From Apostichopus japonicus (Eukaryota > Echinodermata > Holothuroidea > Aspidochirotida > Stichopodidae): a DNA stretch of 64,000 bases. The first letter of the stretch is position 1. The number at the start of each line of letters is the position of its first letter. The stretch lies in contig NC_092580.1 of assembly GCF_037975245.1 (NCBI RefSeq), positions 14,175,001 to 14,239,000 on the forward strand, written 5' to 3'. The notes beneath the pieces were generated by a model, which made no database searches, was not told where the DNA came from, and worked only from the letters and a program-made list of their open reading frames with translations. Shown piece after piece: positions 61,201-64,000 of the stretch. The position numbers and the translations under genes were made by a program.

Positions 61201-64000
61201 GCAGAATTTCCTGTTTATAATGATTGTGTACAGCTGTTTTTTACTCTGCCTTAGATAGTAGTTGGAATGAATGTACATGCTAACCATGCAGTTATGTGGA
61301 TCCACTTGTAGTTTAAGTATGGCATAATGAAAATGATCTCACATCAAAAGCTATAAACCTGTTTTTCCACTTAATGAAGTGATTTGAAAGTTTTGGTCTC
61401 GATATGATTTCACTTTCAATACTAGCGTTATATTCTACTACAGTATCTGTTGTTGGCTGTAAGTTGTTGTAATATAATAGTAAATCATTTTGATTATATA
61501 CTCATATACAGAGTTTTAAAGACATTTTACATTTCTGTGTAAAATTGAGTGTGACCTTGCAAAAATTATATAATTCTGTGTAACCAGTGTTTAGAACATT
61601 TCCATGGTATGAAAATTGAACTATTTAGTGTCAATATGCTGAGATCATTAGATTCCAAAGTAAAAAGTAGAATAAACTTTTCAAAAGTTTTGGGAATAAA
61701 GTATAATGTTCAGGACTTAATGATGCAAAATATTTCACACATACAAAGTTCTTTGTGATATTATAAGCTGATGTCAAAACGGAAAAATTGACAGATGGTT
61801 TTGAGTAGTCAAGATTTCAAAATTTCTTATTTGATGTAAATTTATTTGTATACATATATATATATATTCAAAGCTTACAGTTAAGCTCTCGATAATAGCA
61901 CTTGATCGCATCAACTTGAAACTAGCCCTTGAAGTAGAAAGAGTGAAAGGACTTTTGGTTTCAGATTCTTATTATTACTTTCATAGAAGTACAATAACAC
62001 AATCCAACATTAGTGTAATAGTCATTTGAACAAAGTCTTGCGCATGGCGATATCGATGCATGTACGTGCGACCGCTACTTGATAGGAGCCAGATTTCTAG
62101 GTGTGAAAGCTTATGAGTGACAGCTCTAAAGTGCTCAATTTTGTACAAGTTTGGATGGAATTTTGAAACATTTTGTTAGATTAAGGAAGTAACTCTCTTC
62201 AGAAGTGAGCATTTTTGTTTTCTACTTCATTGCAAAAACAAACAAAAAAACATTCTTCAGGAAGGTAATTATAACTGTACATACATTCAATAGTTTCCAA
62301 TATTGTTGATTTTCTTTTGATAACGTTATCATCTATCATAGCACATAATTTAGTATTGCTAGAATTAAAGCCAAAGTCAATTATTCTGTATCTTATTTTG
62401 TTTTGGAAGTGGAGACACTTCAATGGCCTTTAAGAAATCAAGTCATTGTAATATTATAGAAGATGCACCAATGCATACATGTATAAAAGACTTTATATAT
62501 GAATATATGTAAAGGATATCAGTTCAAAACGAAAATGATAAAATGATTTAAAAAAAACATAGCTAATGTCGTTGAGAAAAAGACAAAATATGAGAAAAGG
62601 TTGTCGATGCCAGGCAATTTTAGAATAAGTTTAGTGCTTAAGTATTTCATACATATGGTTATATTATACTGACATATCCATATGATGAGATTAAGCTATA
62701 TATTAGGACATCCTGTGCCGATACAGTAATCAAAGTATACAGAGCTGTTGGTATAAGTGTGCAAGTTTGACCGCTTTGATTGCAAACTAACTTGGCGAGA
62801 CTTTGTGTTCCACAGAGCAACTGTAGAAATCAAAACGTTGCTTTCTGTGGCGTAAGCAATTAATTGTTTGCAATTAAAAGTTTAATGGGCCTGAGATATG
62901 TTTCGATCCTAGCTGGAGGATCCTAACATTATCAAACATCAAGCCCTCTAACTTTTTAATTATTTGTTGTTGATCCTGCCAGGGTCCAAGCATCCGAGGC
63001 CATAGGCAATAGATAAGCAGTCTGTGAACAGTTTTTTTTATTTATTTAATATTTTTGGGCTCTTTTCAAAGGAATTAATGTTTGCATTATGAAACAGTTC
63101 AATGTGGAATGCAAATGTGGTTAGTTATCAAAACAAAACAGAGGGTTTTTAATTTATGCATTGAGATACAGTTTCACAAGAAGATCAAACCTTTTGAATA
63201 ATTGAAGTTGATGAATTCATAATCATACAGGTTCACAGTGTTGGAGTTATTGTAGTATTAACATACATAATTCAACTGCATTATTGTCAAGTATACAGGT
63301 AGACAGACAGAGAAGGCTTAGCTCTCCATAATAACTGAATAATTCAGATACACTTATGAAGTAAGCGACCAGAAATGTGATAGATAGATTTAAAAAAAAA
63401 ATTAAATATTAACTGCTCATTGGTCGGGCTGTTTATATACCCTCAATCGATGTTGAAATTAGAGATATAATCCTCACAGGAGCTTTGAAACTTGATTATT
63501 ATTTTTTTGCTGCATAAATAATTGCTGATTTGAATCGTATCCTAAAGGAGTGTTTTGTGTGAGAGAGAGATACCTACCTGTACTCTGTATCAAATGTGAA
63601 GTTAACAAATAAATCTTACGTGAGAAATGTTCTTTTCTTTTTCTATGACAGTTTTCATAATATGGTTTATGAAAAAAAAAGAGAGAGAGAAAAAAGTGGA
63701 GCATGGATTATTGTTTAAAAAAAAATTAAATTATGGATACTTTCTTTAGGTATATGTCACAAGTAAAGAAATTATGTAAGTAGACTTTGCAGGAGATGTT
63801 GATATGTCCTGTGATATTTTGAACTCAAATTGGTTGACCCATTAAAATTGTGAAAATTATGGAACAACCTTTATTTGGAAGTTTCCTGATATCGTAACAT
63901 TCATTGCAATCTGGGGTTGCGAAAGGAATGCTACGAGCCATATATAGCAAATGTCGTAACTTTTAAACAGTTTGGAATTCGGAATGTATTTTTAGCAAAC

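Larger units (their letters stand above)
56697..64000. other. Downstream intron or flank of the scaffold gene
   Basis: No phase-1 exon could be identified. Motifs CTGCCCTCTA(C/T)AT (60646, 60883) and CTGCCCTCAAT (61130) with shared neighbours (TTCCTGTTAATGCAG / TTCCTTGTCAATGCAG) hint at a diverged repeat. Otherwise only random short frames are seen. Confidence 0.45.

Overview
This is a eukaryotic nuclear window: AT-rich, dominated by introns, with spliced coding exons separated by kilobases, tRNA-derived SINEs, a 5'-truncated non-LTR retrotransposon, several families of inverted-repeat DNA transposons and large tandem arrays. The repeat types fit a marine invertebrate, possibly an echinoderm such as a sea cucumber, but I cannot fix the species. 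There are no bacterial operons and no CRISPR array. Long open frames at 15.5-18.5 kb and 48.4-50.2 kb are artefacts of tandem repeats.

Two host genes are supported. (1) On the minus strand, the 5' part of a mitochondrial-type quinone oxidoreductase-like protein (QORL2/zeta-crystallin-like medium-chain dehydrogenase). Exons at 89-1 (running off the window) and 1241-1082 are secure. A probable first exon at 26613-26573 matches in splice phase and implies an intron of about 25 kb. (2) On the plus strand, an unrecognised gene with coding exons at 28976-29159, 45606-45818, 52494-52739 and 56410-56607, all joined in phase 1 and continuing beyond 56607. The 280 or so residues seen are basic and low-complexity, with YAVP and YENT tyrosine motifs, suggesting an SH2-binding scaffold or adapter. 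The two genes appear to diverge from a shared region at about 26.6-27.8 kb. A further candidate plus-strand first exon lies at 8878-8917.

Layout. 0-5 kb: QORL2 exons 2-3, diverged tandem repeats, a hAT-like MITE and a TTAA-flanked MITE. 5-15 kb: intron with small repeats. 15.5-18.5 kb: 67-bp satellite of about 45 copies. 19-25 kb: SINEs, a fold-back element, the tail of a LINE and a long interspersed repeat. 26.5-29.2 kb: divergent promoter region and the start of gene 2. 29-45.6 kb: its giant first intron, carrying another SINE, two TTAA elements and a complete 3.36-kb DNA transposon copy with 30-bp perfect TIRs. 45.6-56.6 kb: exons 2-4; exon 3 is bracketed by a 1.7-kb polypyrimidine tract and a 1.3-kb polypurine minisatellite. 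56.6-64 kb: intron or flank, no coding signal seen.

The most unusual signal is a set of minute palindromic insertions (25-35 bp, CAGGGAG...CTCCCTG). Two carry perfect 7-bp target duplications. One of these is confirmed by two uninterrupted paralogous sites in the same window.
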